From positions 710,501 to 774,500 of the forward strand of contig NZ_JABWRF020000003.1 of assembly GCF_014268805.2 (NCBI RefSeq): a stretch of 64,000 nt of DNA, read 5' to 3'. The stretch is from Pseudomonas farsensis. Its GTDB lineage: Bacteria > Pseudomonadota > Gammaproteobacteria > Pseudomonadales > Pseudomonadaceae. The notes beneath the pieces were generated by a model, which was not told the DNA's origin, made no database searches, and saw only the letters and a list, made by a program, of their open reading frames with translations. This document shows positions 45,287-54,455 of the stretch, piece by piece (position 1 is the first letter of the stretch; every line of letters begins with the position of its first letter). The position numbers were made by a program, and so were the translations under genes.

Positions 45287-45985
45287 ATGCAAAAGAAAGT
45301 GGCGGTAGTTCAGTCCAACTACATTCCCTGGAAGGGCTACTTCGATCTGATTCGCAGCGTCGATGCATTCGTTCTGTATGACGATGTGCAGTACACCCGG
45401 CGCGACTGGCGGAATCGCAACAAGATCAAGACTGCCCAAGGTGAGCATTGGCTGACTGTCCCCGTGAAAAACCGCGGGCGCTACGAGCAGTTGATCAACG
45501 AGGTACAAGTCAGCGAACCGGACTGGGCTGCCAAGCACTGGAAAACGCTGGAGATGAGCTACCGGCGAGCGTCCTGCTTCGCTCAGATGGAAGCGGCTGT
45601 CCGTGCGCTTTACGAGCAGGCAGCCGGGGTCGACGACCTTTCGCGCATCAACCAGTTGTTCATCACCGGCCTTTGCCCGCTACTAGGTATTCAGACGCCC
45701 ATCTACCGCTCTGAAGACTTGGGTTACAGCGAGGGCAAGAATGAGCGATTGATCCAGTTGTGCCAGGCCTTGAGCGCGACTGAATACCTGTCCGGGCCCG
45801 CAGCGGGTTGCTACCTGGATGACGCCGCCTTTTCTGCTGCCGGGATTGAGGTTGCGTACATGAGTTACGCAGGCTACCCCGAGTACCCGCAGTTGCACGG
45901 CGAGTTTCAGCATGCGGTAAGCATCATCGACCTGCTGTTCAACACTGGCAGCGACGCGTCAACCTTTCTGGAGCGACATCCTTGA
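45287..45985 (+). CDS. WbqC-family protein
   Basis: 232-aa cytosolic protein of the WbqC family, found in O-antigen and surface-sugar clusters; its biochemical role is not settled. The start at 45287 (MQKKVAVVQSNYIPWKGYFD) fits the family; GGGG lies eight bases before. Conserved features: QSNYIPWKGYFDLI, YDDVQYTRRDWRNRNKIK and LTVPV near the N-terminus, and LSGPAAGCYLD near 185. First gene of the second island operon. It overlaps the next gene by four bases. It may act in modifying the amino group or backbone of the sugar made by the aminotransferase downstream (inference). Confidence 0.83.
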   Translation: MQKKVAVVQSNYIPWKGYFDLIRSVDAFVLYDDVQYTRRDWRNRNKIKTAQGEHWLTVPVKNRGRYEQLINEVQVSEPDWAAKHWKTLEMSYRRASCFAQMEAAVRALYEQAAGVDDLSRINQLFITGLCPLLGIQTPIYRSEDLGYSEGKNERLIQLCQALSATEYLSGPAAGCYLDDAAFSAAGIEVAYMSYAGYPEYPQLHGEFQHAVSIIDLLFNTGSDASTFLERHP

Positions 45986-46617
45986 GCGCAGATATCTTGC
46001 AAGACGTAGCGCGGTATTACTCGTCCCGTATCCGTGAGCACGGCGCCACCCCGCAGGGGGTTGATTGGAATGGCAGCGCATCTCAGGAACTGAGGTTTGC
46101 CCAGTTACTCAGCCTGGTGCCTGCGCCAGAACAGCAGCAAGGCTTCAGCCTGATTGATGTTGGTTGCGGCTATGGTGCGCTGTTGAGCTGGTTGCAGGAG
46201 CGCGGCGTGGCGTGTGACTACCATGGCTATGATCTCTCGGAGCAAATGATCGAGGCGGCGCGCCAGCAGCATCCAGAGTGCGATTCAGTTCATTTTGAAG
46301 TTGCCAGGCAAAGCTCGCGGCAAGCGGACTATGCCGTAGCGAGTGGCATTTTCAACGTGCGCCAGGATGCGTCGCGTGCGGCATGGGAAGGGTATATCGC
46401 TGAGGTGCTCCGCAGCATGGATGCCTGCTCACGCAAAGGTTTTGCCTTCAACTGCCTGACTTCGTATTCGGATCCTCCCTTCATGCGTGATTACCTCTAC
46501 TACGGTGATCCGTGCTTCTACTTTGATCTGTGCAAAAGAACCTACTCCAGAGAGGTGGCACTCTTGCATGACTACGGTTTGTACGAGTTCACCTTGCTCG
46601 TGCGCAAGGCTTCTTGA
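45982..46617 (+). CDS. class I SAM-dependent methyltransferase
   Basis: 211 aa. A TTG start overlaps the preceding stop (TTGA), with GGAG 11-14 bases upstream, implying translational coupling. SAM-binding motif I is LIDVGCGYGALL near residue 57, followed by YHGYDLSEQMIEAAR. The C-terminal part has no recognised substrate domain. Probably methylates the island sugar (O- or N-methylation) or an acyl group; substrate unknown. Confidence 0.8.
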   Translation: MSADILQDVARYYSSRIREHGATPQGVDWNGSASQELRFAQLLSLVPAPEQQQGFSLIDVGCGYGALLSWLQERGVACDYHGYDLSEQMIEAARQQHPECDSVHFEVARQSSRQADYAVASGIFNVRQDASRAAWEGYIAEVLRSMDACSRKGFAFNCLTSYSDPPFMRDYLYYGDPCFYFDLCKRTYSREVALLHDYGLYEFTLLVRKAS

Positions 46618-46653
46618 CGAACTGCCCGATCACTCTGTTTATTGGAAAATCCC

Positions 46654-47421
46654 ATGCTCAAAAGCGGTTCCACCTCCGTCACGCAGTCCAATAATGGCCA
46701 GCTCGAAGCCCGCGAGCAGCTTTGGCAGGCATTTGCAAACGCGCCTCTGGATGATGCCGAGAAAGAGCGCAATCTCGGGCTTTTCATCCGTTCGGCGTCG
46801 CTGGCACGCATGCTGGCGATTTCTGATCTGTATCGGCAGATTGCTCGCCTGCCTGGCTCAGTACTGGACTTCGGGACCTGGCGCGGGCAGAACGCGGTGC
46901 TGTGCGAAAACCTGCGGGCGATTTTCGAGCCGTTCAATAAACAGCGCCGGATTGCGGCGTTCGATACCTTTGCCGGGTATAAGTCCCATGTCGGCGACGG
47001 ACAGGTTGCCAATGCCAACTTCCAGGATGGTTGCTACGACACTGGCAACGGCTATGCCGATTACCTGCGCCATTTGTTGAGCCTGCATGAAAGCATCAAC
47101 GCGCTGCCCGAAGTAGCGAGCGGCCATCAGGTAGTGGAGGGGGATATCAAGGACACCTTGCCTCGCTTCATTGAACAGCAACGCAACCTGTTGGTGGCGT
47201 TGGCGTTTTTCGACATGAACCTGGAAGGGCCGACACGCTTTGCGCTAGAGCAGATCATGCCACGTTGCGTGCCGGGTTCGTTGCTGGTGTTCTTCCAGCT
47301 GCAGCGCGATTTCCTGCCCGGCGAAGGCTACGCCTACGTCGCGCAAGTTCTTGGCAAGGTCCGTCACCAGATCAAACGCTCGGACACCTATCCTTCCCTG
47401 TGCATCGTCGAGCTGCTGTAA
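46654..47421 (+). CDS. TylF/CmcI-like SAM methyltransferase
   Basis: 255 aa from the ATG at 46654 (an in-frame TTG at 46642 is unlikely). SAM motif SVLDFGTWRGQNAVL near residue 70, AAFDTFAGY after it, and an acidic VALAFFDMNLEGPT segment near 190 typical of macrocin O-methyltransferase-like enzymes. These methylate sugar hydroxyls in antibiotics, so sugar O-methylation is a fair guess. Ten bases upstream of the oxidoreductase gene. Confidence 0.78.
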   Translation: MLKSGSTSVTQSNNGQLEAREQLWQAFANAPLDDAEKERNLGLFIRSASLARMLAISDLYRQIARLPGSVLDFGTWRGQNAVLCENLRAIFEPFNKQRRIAAFDTFAGYKSHVGDGQVANANFQDGCYDTGNGYADYLRHLLSLHESINALPEVASGHQVVEGDIKDTLPRFIEQQRNLLVALAFFDMNLEGPTRFALEQIMPRCVPGSLLVFFQLQRDFLPGEGYAYVAQVLGKVRHQIKRSDTYPSLCIVELL

Positions 47422-47431
47422 GGAGTCCATC

Positions 47432-48811
47432 ATGTTCTTGATCGTTGGTAATGGCATGGTGGGCCTGGCAATCGCTGCTGGCCTCTCGCGCAGTATTCCA
47501 GGTGAGCGTATTCAAGTGGTCGGTCCGGCTGCTCGTCCTTACAGTGCGTCGATGGCGGCAGCGGCAATGCTCAACTCGTTCGCTGAATTGGAGCCTGGTG
47601 CGCTTGATCAGCCTCGTGACCGCTTGAAGTTCGAATTGAGTCAGGCATCGGCACGCTTGTGGCAGGGCTTTGTCGAGGAGTTCGAGATCCCCGCCGAGCA
47701 TTACCGCCTCGGCACTGTGCTGGTGAACAACAACGCCTCCAACCGCTTTGAGGATGCCGCGTTCGACGCGATTGCCGGCTACCTTGATGAGTTCACCGAA
47801 CCCTATGAACGGGTAGACCCACAGGTCGAGCCGGCCTATGTGCCCGATGCCAGCTACCGAACCCGACAGGCGCTTTTCCTGCCTCGCGAAGGGGTACTGA
47901 ACCCCGATGGGGTGATCCATGCGCTGCAGGCAACGCTGCAAAAGCGTGGCGTTCGGTTTGTCGACGGCGTGGTGAAGTCGATGAACAAGGCCGGTGACAG
48001 TACAGCTGGCGTGACGCTCGAGGACGGGCAGGTACTGAGTGCTGAACGTATCGTGCTGGCCAACGGCAGCATGGCGACGCGGTTGTGGGATGAGCCCGGC
48101 TGTATCCGCGTAATCAATAGTGTTGGTGCTACCGTGGTGCTGAAGAACGCTGGCATCAAGGGGCGCTATGTATTGCGAACGCCTAATCGGGGAGGCGCTT
48201 GTGGCATTTACCATGCACCCTATCAAGACGATCTGTTTGTGGTCGGCGCCACCAACCTGGTGACTACCGCCGATGAACAGTTTCCCCGGGCAGAGTCCGT
48301 GGCTGCGTTGATCAATGGGGCGATCAATCAGGTCAATCACCTGCATCGGACCAGTGGCTTCATTCGTTATAACTTCGGCTATCGACCGTTGAGCATGGAT
48401 GGATACCCCGTTATTGGGCAGCTCAACGACAATACCTTCATAACGTCTGGAACCCGGCGTGACGGATACCATTTTGCACCGTGGCTGGCCGACAACCTAG
48501 CTGCTCTGCTGTTGGGCCAGACGGTCTCGGCAGCGGCCCGGGAGTATTTCGATTTCGCGCGGCCGCAGCGTAGCGCATGGCTCGACCAGTCGGTGGAGGC
48601 ATGTTGCCGGAAATATGCAGCGGTCAAATGCTCGGCGCTGTCGCAACACGGCTATGACGCGGGGCATACCGATGCCAATCAAGCGCTAGAGCAATATTAC
48701 TACCAGCGCGCAAAAGCGTTTTTCGACAAGCACGAGCTTGAGCAGGCTGTCCAGGTCGACTTTGTGGACGCGCTTCTGGCCGGGTTCCTTTCCCCGTCGG
48801 ACTTTGCCTGA
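47432..48811 (+). CDS. DAO-family FAD-dependent oxidoreductase
   Basis: 459 aa with AAGGAG upstream. The N-terminal dinucleotide-binding motif is IVGNGMVGLAIA (GxGxxG). The body resembles D-amino-acid/glycine oxidases, with the FAD-contact region FGYRPLSMDGYPVIGQL and TSGTRRDGYHFAPWLAD near 330-370. A roughly 70-residue helical tail (from about 390) is extra to the usual family length. Members oxidise C-N or C-O bonds of amino acids or amines. Its presence between sugar methyltransferases and an aminotransferase suggests action on an amino-sugar or its N-substituent, but the substrate is unknown. Confidence 0.8.
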   Translation: MFLIVGNGMVGLAIAAGLSRSIPGERIQVVGPAARPYSASMAAAAMLNSFAELEPGALDQPRDRLKFELSQASARLWQGFVEEFEIPAEHYRLGTVLVNNNASNRFEDAAFDAIAGYLDEFTEPYERVDPQVEPAYVPDASYRTRQALFLPREGVLNPDGVIHALQATLQKRGVRFVDGVVKSMNKAGDSTAGVTLEDGQVLSAERIVLANGSMATRLWDEPGCIRVINSVGATVVLKNAGIKGRYVLRTPNRGGACGIYHAPYQDDLFVVGATNLVTTADEQFPRAESVAALINGAINQVNHLHRTSGFIRYNFGYRPLSMDGYPVIGQLNDNTFITSGTRRDGYHFAPWLADNLAALLLGQTVSAAAREYFDFARPQRSAWLDQSVEACCRKYAAVKCSALSQHGYDAGHTDANQALEQYYYQRAKAFFDKHELEQAVQVDFVDALLAGFLSPSDFA

Positions 48812-48835
48812 CGTTCAATAATCGGAGACACGAAG

Positions 48836-49990
48836 GTGGACAACCAGATCATTCCATTCAATAAGCCGTTCGTTGTTGGCAAAGAACTGTTCTACATCGC
48901 CCAGGCGGTCATGAATGGTGGCATAGCGGGCGACGGGCAATTTACGCGCTTGTGCCAGCAATGGCTGGAGAGCAATTTGGGTTGTTCCAAGGCACTGTTG
49001 ACGCATTCCTGCACGGCAGCCCTTGAAATGGCGGCAATCCTGGCTGACATCGGCCCGGGCGATGAAGTCATCATGCCGTCGTTTACCTTCGTATCCACCG
49101 CCAACGCTTTCGTTCTGCGTGGTGCAGTGCCGGTATTCGTGGATGTGCGCGCCGACACGCTCAATCTAGACGAGCGTCTGGTCGAGGCTGCAATTACCGA
49201 AAAGACCAAGGCGATTGTTGCCGTGCACTATGCGGGGCAGCCGTGTGACATGGATACCTTGCTGCAGCTATGCGAAAAGCACGGCTTGATGCTTATCGAA
49301 GATGCGGCACAGGCAATCCTCGCTCGGGAAAAAACACGTGCGCTGGGTACCATCGGCCATCTGGGTTGCCTGAGCTTTCACGAAACCAAGAACGTGATCA
49401 GTGGTGAGGGTGGTGCTTTGCTGATCAACGACCCGAAGTTGATCGAGCGGGCAGAAGTGATCTGGCAGAAAGGCACCAACCGCAAGGCCTTCTCTCGCGG
49501 TGAGGTCAGCAAATACACCTGGGTCGATGTCGGTTCATCGTTCCTGCCCAGCGAGCTGACGGCAGCGTTTCTCTATGCTCAATTGGAGCAGGGCGAAACC
49601 ATCAACACCCATCGGCGTGCGTTGTATGAGGCCTACTATCACTCGTTGTCAGCATTGCAGGCCGACGGCTTTGTCAGGTTGCCGCGTACCGAGGGCGGCA
49701 AACCGGCTAATGCGCATATTTTTTACTTGCTGATGCGCAACAACCAGGAACGTGGCGAATTGATTGAGTATTTGCGCGAAAAGGGTATCTATGCAGTGTT
49801 CCATTATGTGCCCCTGCATGATTCGCCAGCCGGGCTGCGGTTTTCGCGCTGTGTCGGCGACTTGCCGGTAACCCAGGAAATTTCCGCATGTCTGGTGCGC
49901 CTGCCGCTTTATTCTGACATGAGCATCGAACAGGTTGGGCGCGTGTGTGCGGCCATTTTCCAATTCTTCGCAGGTGCACGGCAGGCGTAA
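48836..49990 (+). CDS. WecE/RffA-type nucleotide-sugar aminotransferase
   Basis: PLP-dependent DegT/DnrJ/EryC1-family enzyme, 384 aa, GTG start at 48836. It strongly resembles E. coli WecE: IPFNKPFVVGKELFYIAQAV, VLTHSCTAALEMAA-like LLTHSCTAALEMAA, EVIMPSFTFVSTANAFVLRG, HYAGQPCDMDT, and FHETKN with the PLP lysine. WecE makes dTDP-4-amino-4,6-dideoxygalactose from dTDP-4-keto-6-deoxyglucose. The product here could be Fuc4N or its epimer Qui4N (viosamine), the amino sugar found on P. syringae flagellin. The dTDP-glucose enzymes are not in this window. Confidence 0.88.
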   Translation: MDNQIIPFNKPFVVGKELFYIAQAVMNGGIAGDGQFTRLCQQWLESNLGCSKALLTHSCTAALEMAAILADIGPGDEVIMPSFTFVSTANAFVLRGAVPVFVDVRADTLNLDERLVEAAITEKTKAIVAVHYAGQPCDMDTLLQLCEKHGLMLIEDAAQAILAREKTRALGTIGHLGCLSFHETKNVISGEGGALLINDPKLIERAEVIWQKGTNRKAFSRGEVSKYTWVDVGSSFLPSELTAAFLYAQLEQGETINTHRRALYEAYYHSLSALQADGFVRLPRTEGGKPANAHIFYLLMRNNQERGELIEYLREKGIYAVFHYVPLHDSPAGLRFSRCVGDLPVTQEISACLVRLPLYSDMSIEQVGRVCAAIFQFFAGARQA

Positions 49991-50035
49991 AAGCCTTGGC
50001 TCGGCGATTTTCAGCTGATTATGGAGTTTCACCCG

Positions 50036-53000
50036 ATGTCGAGTTCCGAGCAGGCCCTTGCGCAGGCCATGAAGCGTCTTCGTTTGATGTATGCCCGCCC
50101 GGAGCATCCTTACTACATCATGGCGCCGGACTATCGGGAGACGTCGTCGGGAATCGCGTCGCTGCATTATCTTTGCCACTTGCTCAACCTCAATGGCCGC
50201 GAAGCCTATATCTGCGGTGGCAAGGTGGTGAATCCGGAGCTCAAAACGCCCCTGCTCGACGATGAAGCCAGCCTGCGTCACCAGCGCGCCGGCTGCGAGC
50301 CAATTGCGGTCTATCCGGAAGTGACTGTAGGCAACCCGTTCAACTGCTCGGTCGTCGCACGTTTTCTGCTGAACTTCGAAGGCTTTATCAGCGGCCAAGG
50401 CATGGAAGCTGCGCCCAGTGACTTGCTGTTCTACTCGGGGAAACTCATTGCCGAACATCATGGCTACCCAGATGGCGACCTGCTGTGCTTGCCCACCATC
50501 GATATCGATCTGTTCACCGCCGGGCCGCTGGACACCCCGCGCGAGGGTTGTTACCTCTACCAGAATCGCCACCCGCTCGATGCCATCGACTATTCGATTC
50601 TGCCTGAGCAGGTACGCCTGCTGAGTATGGCGAATGCGTTGACGCTGCCGGAACTTGCCCAACTGCTTCGACGGGCGCAAGTGCTGTACACCTATGAATG
50701 GTCTATGACCTGCGTCATCGCAGTGCTGTGCGGCTGTCCGGTTATTTTCATTCCAGGGCACGGTATCGACCAGGCCTTTCTAGATGGCAGTTTCGTTGGT
50801 AGCGCTGGTTTTGCCATGCTTGACCGTCCAGATGCCGTTGATCACGCCCGGGCTGGCGTGGACGGTGCTTTGCAGCGTTATGTCGAGCGCACGGCGCCTT
50901 TCTGGGACCAGTTCGAAGTATTTATCGCCAAAACCCAGTCTGCTGCCCGTCGTGAAGCCTCGGGCAACCGCCTGGGTGTGCGCGAGTGGTTGCGCCAGCG
51001 CTACCCCCTACCGCAACAAATGCGCCTGATCCAGGAGCAACTGGCAAACGAGGCGCCCATAGGCTTTGCCGTGCTGGTGCTCGATGGGGGCGATCAGGCC
51101 GCGCTGGCCATTACTCTGGAAAGCCTGGCGCGCAGCCTTTACCGGCAGGTCGAAGTGTATGTCCTGGGTCATCAGGCCCCGGTACAGGCAACTGCGCGCT
51201 GGGTTCACTGCGACCCATTGCAGCCGGTCGATGCCATTAACCGCTGTATGGAGCAGGCCGCTTGTGACTGGTTCGCGGTGGTGCAGGCCGGTACCGAGTT
51301 TGCGTCCAGCGGCTTGCTGATGACGGCTTTGGAGTTAGGCCGAGCGCCGCAGGGCTGCCTCGCCGCCTATGGCGATGAAGCGGTTTTTCAGGTGCAAGGG
51401 GTGGTCGACACTGCGCTGCGTCCAGATCTCAACCTGGATTTGTTGTTGGCATTTCCTGGGCATCTCTGCCGCCATTGGTTCTATCGTCGCCAAACCTGGC
51501 ACCAGCGTGGTGGCTTTAGTTGCACCGCTGGGCAGGCATTCGAGCTGGAATACCAGCTGCGCTTGATTGTCGAGCATGGTCTTGGCTGTGTGTTGCACGT
51601 CAGTGAGCCGTTGTTGATCGGCAATGTCTTGCCCTTGCAGGAATGCGCGGACACGGCTGCAGTTATCGAGGCTCACCTGCGCGGCCGTGGCTACGGCGGT
51701 GCGCAGGCAGTGCCGTTGGCCGCTGCTGCTGGGCGTTACCGCATCGACTACGGCCACCCGCAGCAGGCCTCTGTAAGTATCGTCATTGTTGTCGAAGGCT
51801 CATTGGTGAGCCTGCAACGCTGCATGGAAAGCTTGCTGGTACACGCTACCGCCGGCGACCATGAAATATTGCTGATCGAACCGGGCGCTGACGATCCCCT
51901 GCTGCAGGATTGGCTGGCGATGGTCGAGCAGATGGGCCAAGGCCGCTTCAGGGTTCTGCGGTTCGAGCCTGGGAGCGCGCGCGCCGCCATGTATAACGTA
52001 GCGGCGGCAGAGGCTCGCAGTGAATATCTGCTGTGGCTCGACGCAGGTAGCGTGGTGTTGGGGGCTGATTGGTTGAAGGCGCTGCTCAACCATGCACAGC
52101 GGCCGGAGGTGGGGGCGGTGGGCTGTAGCGTGCTTGCCCGCGACGGTACTGTTCGTCAGGCGGCGCTGGTACTGGGGTTGGGGGGCAGCGTTGGACGTGC
52201 CTTCGAAGGGCGCTCGGCGCAGGATTCCGGTTACATGGGACGCCTTGGGCTGGAGCAGAATTGTTCGGCGGTGGGCGGTGAGTGCCTGATGGTGAGCCGC
52301 GCGTTGTTTGTCGAACTCGGAGGGTTCGACGTCAACCCGCTGCTGAGCCGTTGGATGGCCGAAGACCTGTGCCTGAGGCTCATTCAAGCCGGCTATCTCA
52401 ATGTCTGGACACCCCACGCGCGCATCCTCTTGGAAACGCCCGCGCCCGAGGTGGTTAGCGTTGAGCAGGAGGATGCGCTATATGCGCGCTGGTTGCCGCA
52501 ACTGGCACGTGACAGCGCGTACAACATGCACTTTTCGCTTAGTGATGGCGAAGCCTTTGCGGTCCAGGGCGGCGATATGAGCTGGCGACCCTTGCGCGGC
52601 TTGCTGCCTGGCGTACTTGGCTGCGTCGACGGCGAGCAAAGTGAGGGCCATGCGCGGGTTCTGTTACCGCTGGAAGCCATGCGTGTTGCCGGTCGCATTG
52701 ATGGCGCGGTGATCGCCGGGACGCTGTCTGCGGTGGAACTCGAGCGCTTCAACCCTTCCACTATCGTGGTTCAGCGCCCGATTGACGATGCGAGCCTGTT
52801 GATGTTGCGACGACTGCGGGCGTTCTCGCAGGCCTTCAAAGTCTACGACTTGGACCGGTATCTGCCGAGCGCCCCACACGTGCTTGCTTGCTCTGCCGAA
52901 GAGTTGGAGCAGCGCTTGCGATTCGGTGCAATGCAAGCCGACCGGGTGCTAGTGGCGACGACCGCTCTGGCGGGGCTGGTGCAGCCACACCATCCTGACG

Positions 53001-53569
53001 TTCGTTTGCTGGAAAACGTGCTGCCCGCTTCGTGGGGCCGCTTGCAGGGTGAGCGGCGGGTGGGTGCGAAGCCGCGTGTAGGTTGGTTGGGTGGCCATGA
53101 CGATCATCTGCTTGGCGAGGTTGTGCCGATGTTGGTGGATGACGTTGACTGGGTAGTGCTGGGAGATTGCCCGGCGGCACTGCAGCCATACCTGAAAGAG
53201 CAGCACGCTGCTGTGCCGCCGCAGTTGCTTGCGATGAGCCTGGTCGCGCTGAACCTGGATATCGCACTGGTACCGATGGCTGAGACGTTGGCTAATGCCT
53301 GCTCAGGTGATTTGCGCGTGCTTCAGCATGCCGCGTGTGGTCAGTCGGTGATCTGTAGTCGGGTGGCGGGATTCGCCGGTGGGGACGTGCTACCGCTGTC
53401 GCGCGTTCGCAACGAGGCGGCCGAATGGGTTCGTACCTTACGTCTTCATCTGGACGATCTAGACGCTTCTGCGGCATTGGGCGACGCCCAGCAAGCTGCG
53501 GTTCGAAGCGACTGGCTGTTGGAAGGGCGGCGCCTGGAGGATTGGCGGTGCGCCTGGATCGCTGACTGA
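50036..53569 (+). CDS. giant multi-module glycosyltransferase 3
   Basis: 1177 aa from the ATG at 50036, with GGAG ten bases upstream; an ATG at 50021 adds five residues. Modules: an N-terminal GT-B-like domain (about 1-330; YYIMAPDYRETSSGIASLHY, TYEWSMTCVIAVLCGCPVIF); a GT-A-like module from 341 with a degenerate site (VVQAGTEF); a second from 578 (LLWLDAGSV, QRPEVGAVG, GYMGRLGLEQ); and a C-terminal GT-B-like domain with KPRVGWLGG at about 1011. Colinear with glycosyltransferase 1 from residue 340 to the end, including the shared end AW(I/L)AD. Probably glycosylates flagellin or extends its glycan. Confidence 0.78.
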   Translation: MSSSEQALAQAMKRLRLMYARPEHPYYIMAPDYRETSSGIASLHYLCHLLNLNGREAYICGGKVVNPELKTPLLDDEASLRHQRAGCEPIAVYPEVTVGNPFNCSVVARFLLNFEGFISGQGMEAAPSDLLFYSGKLIAEHHGYPDGDLLCLPTIDIDLFTAGPLDTPREGCYLYQNRHPLDAIDYSILPEQVRLLSMANALTLPELAQLLRRAQVLYTYEWSMTCVIAVLCGCPVIFIPGHGIDQAFLDGSFVGSAGFAMLDRPDAVDHARAGVDGALQRYVERTAPFWDQFEVFIAKTQSAARREASGNRLGVREWLRQRYPLPQQMRLIQEQLANEAPIGFAVLVLDGGDQAALAITLESLARSLYRQVEVYVLGHQAPVQATARWVHCDPLQPVDAINRCMEQAACDWFAVVQAGTEFASSGLLMTALELGRAPQGCLAAYGDEAVFQVQGVVDTALRPDLNLDLLLAFPGHLCRHWFYRRQTWHQRGGFSCTAGQAFELEYQLRLIVEHGLGCVLHVSEPLLIGNVLPLQECADTAAVIEAHLRGRGYGGAQAVPLAAAAGRYRIDYGHPQQASVSIVIVVEGSLVSLQRCMESLLVHATAGDHEILLIEPGADDPLLQDWLAMVEQMGQGRFRVLRFEPGSARAAMYNVAAAEARSEYLLWLDAGSVVLGADWLKALLNHAQRPEVGAVGCSVLARDGTVRQAALVLGLGGSVGRAFEGRSAQDSGYMGRLGLEQNCSAVGGECLMVSRALFVELGGFDVNPLLSRWMAEDLCLRLIQAGYLNVWTPHARILLETPAPEVVSVEQEDALYARWLPQLARDSAYNMHFSLSDGEAFAVQGGDMSWRPLRGLLPGVLGCVDGEQSEGHARVLLPLEAMRVAGRIDGAVIAGTLSAVELERFNPSTIVVQRPIDDASLLMLRRLRAFSQAFKVYDLDRYLPSAPHVLACSAEELEQRLRFGAMQADRVLVATTALAGLVQPHHPDVRLLENVLPASWGRLQGERRVGAKPRVGWLGGHDDHLLGEVVPMLVDDVDWVVLGDCPAALQPYLKEQHAAVPPQLLAMSLVALNLDIALVPMAETLANACSGDLRVLQHAACGQSVICSRVAGFAGGDVLPLSRVRNEAAEWVRTLRLHLDDLDASAALGDAQQAAVRSDWLLEGRRLEDWRCAWIAD

Positions 53570-53675
53570 TCTGAAGCGGGGCTCGGAATGCTCATGTACT
53601 CCAGTACACTGGGCTTCCTCGCCCCGTTTTGCCTTGTCTGGCCTGCCCGCAGGCAGATTTCAGGCAGACCCCGGG

Positions 53676-54455
53676 TCAGGAGAAGCTGATATTGATTCGC
53701 TGGCTTCCGTAGACCACTCGCGCTGCAGAAATAAGCTGATAGGGAATCTCGACATAGGGCACGTCGGAATTGGTCAGCGCCATGTCCATCAGTTGAACGA
53801 GCATCGAGTTCTTTCTGACAAGAATCACGTCCGACCAATCAGTGTTGGTCATGGCCACGGGAATGAAGTCGGAGCGTTTGATGAAGCTGCCCAGGGCCTC
53901 CAGGACGCCGAGGTTCTGTTTGGTCCCGTTCGGGCTGTGGCAGCAGTCGTTGAGCATGATGAAGCCATCATCTGCCACCAGGTCCTGGTAGTACATCAAG
54001 TCCCGCAGTATGTATTCGTACTGGTGGTTGGCATCAATGTACACTAGGTCGAACTTGGCGATGTCAGTTTCCTGTCGGATTTTGTTGATGGCGCCAATGG
54101 TGTCCGAGCGGATAATTGTCACTTCTGGCAGATGCGCGAAACGGGCCTGGCACTCTTCGTACAGTTTGTCCCAGGTCTGTTGGTCGTGCAGTGAGCCGCC
54201 GTAGTAGTAGTCATAGGTGTCGACGGGTACTACCCACGGTGGCAGCTCGTCGAATGGGCTGTAGGCATCGTTAGCTGCTTTGCTCCAGCTATCTATAAGC
54301 ACCATTTTCTCGGGGGCCAACGCAGTATGGATCTTCAGCGCGTTTTCCCCGCGCAATACCCCCAGTTCCGCTACCAGCGGGCGCTTCTCCATGACCTGGA
54401 AAATCGCCCCCAATAGGTGGTACAGGTTTTCTCGATAGGTGTGGCAGACCTTCAT
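53676..54455 (-). CDS. SAM methyltransferase on the opposite strand
   Basis: 259 aa. Class I methyltransferase of the TylF/CmcI-like type: VAELGVLRGENALKIH (motif I, residues 27-42), VLIDSWSKAAN, DLVYIDANHQYEYILRDL (acidic post-motif). GGACACC precedes the ATG. It is the only reverse-strand gene between flgL and fleR, convergent with glycosyltransferase 3, and visibly less GC-rich than its neighbours, suggesting separate acquisition. Possible role: methylation of the flagellar sugar; unproven. Confidence 0.78.
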   Translation of the reverse strand: MKVCHTYRENLYHLLGAIFQVMEKRPLVAELGVLRGENALKIHTALAPEKMVLIDSWSKAANDAYSPFDELPPWVVPVDTYDYYYGGSLHDQQTWDKLYEECQARFAHLPEVTIIRSDTIGAINKIRQETDIAKFDLVYIDANHQYEYILRDLMYYQDLVADDGFIMLNDCCHSPNGTKQNLGVLEALGSFIKRSDFIPVAMTNTDWSDVILVRKNSMLVQLMDMALTNSDVPYVEIPYQLISAARVVYGSQRINISFS

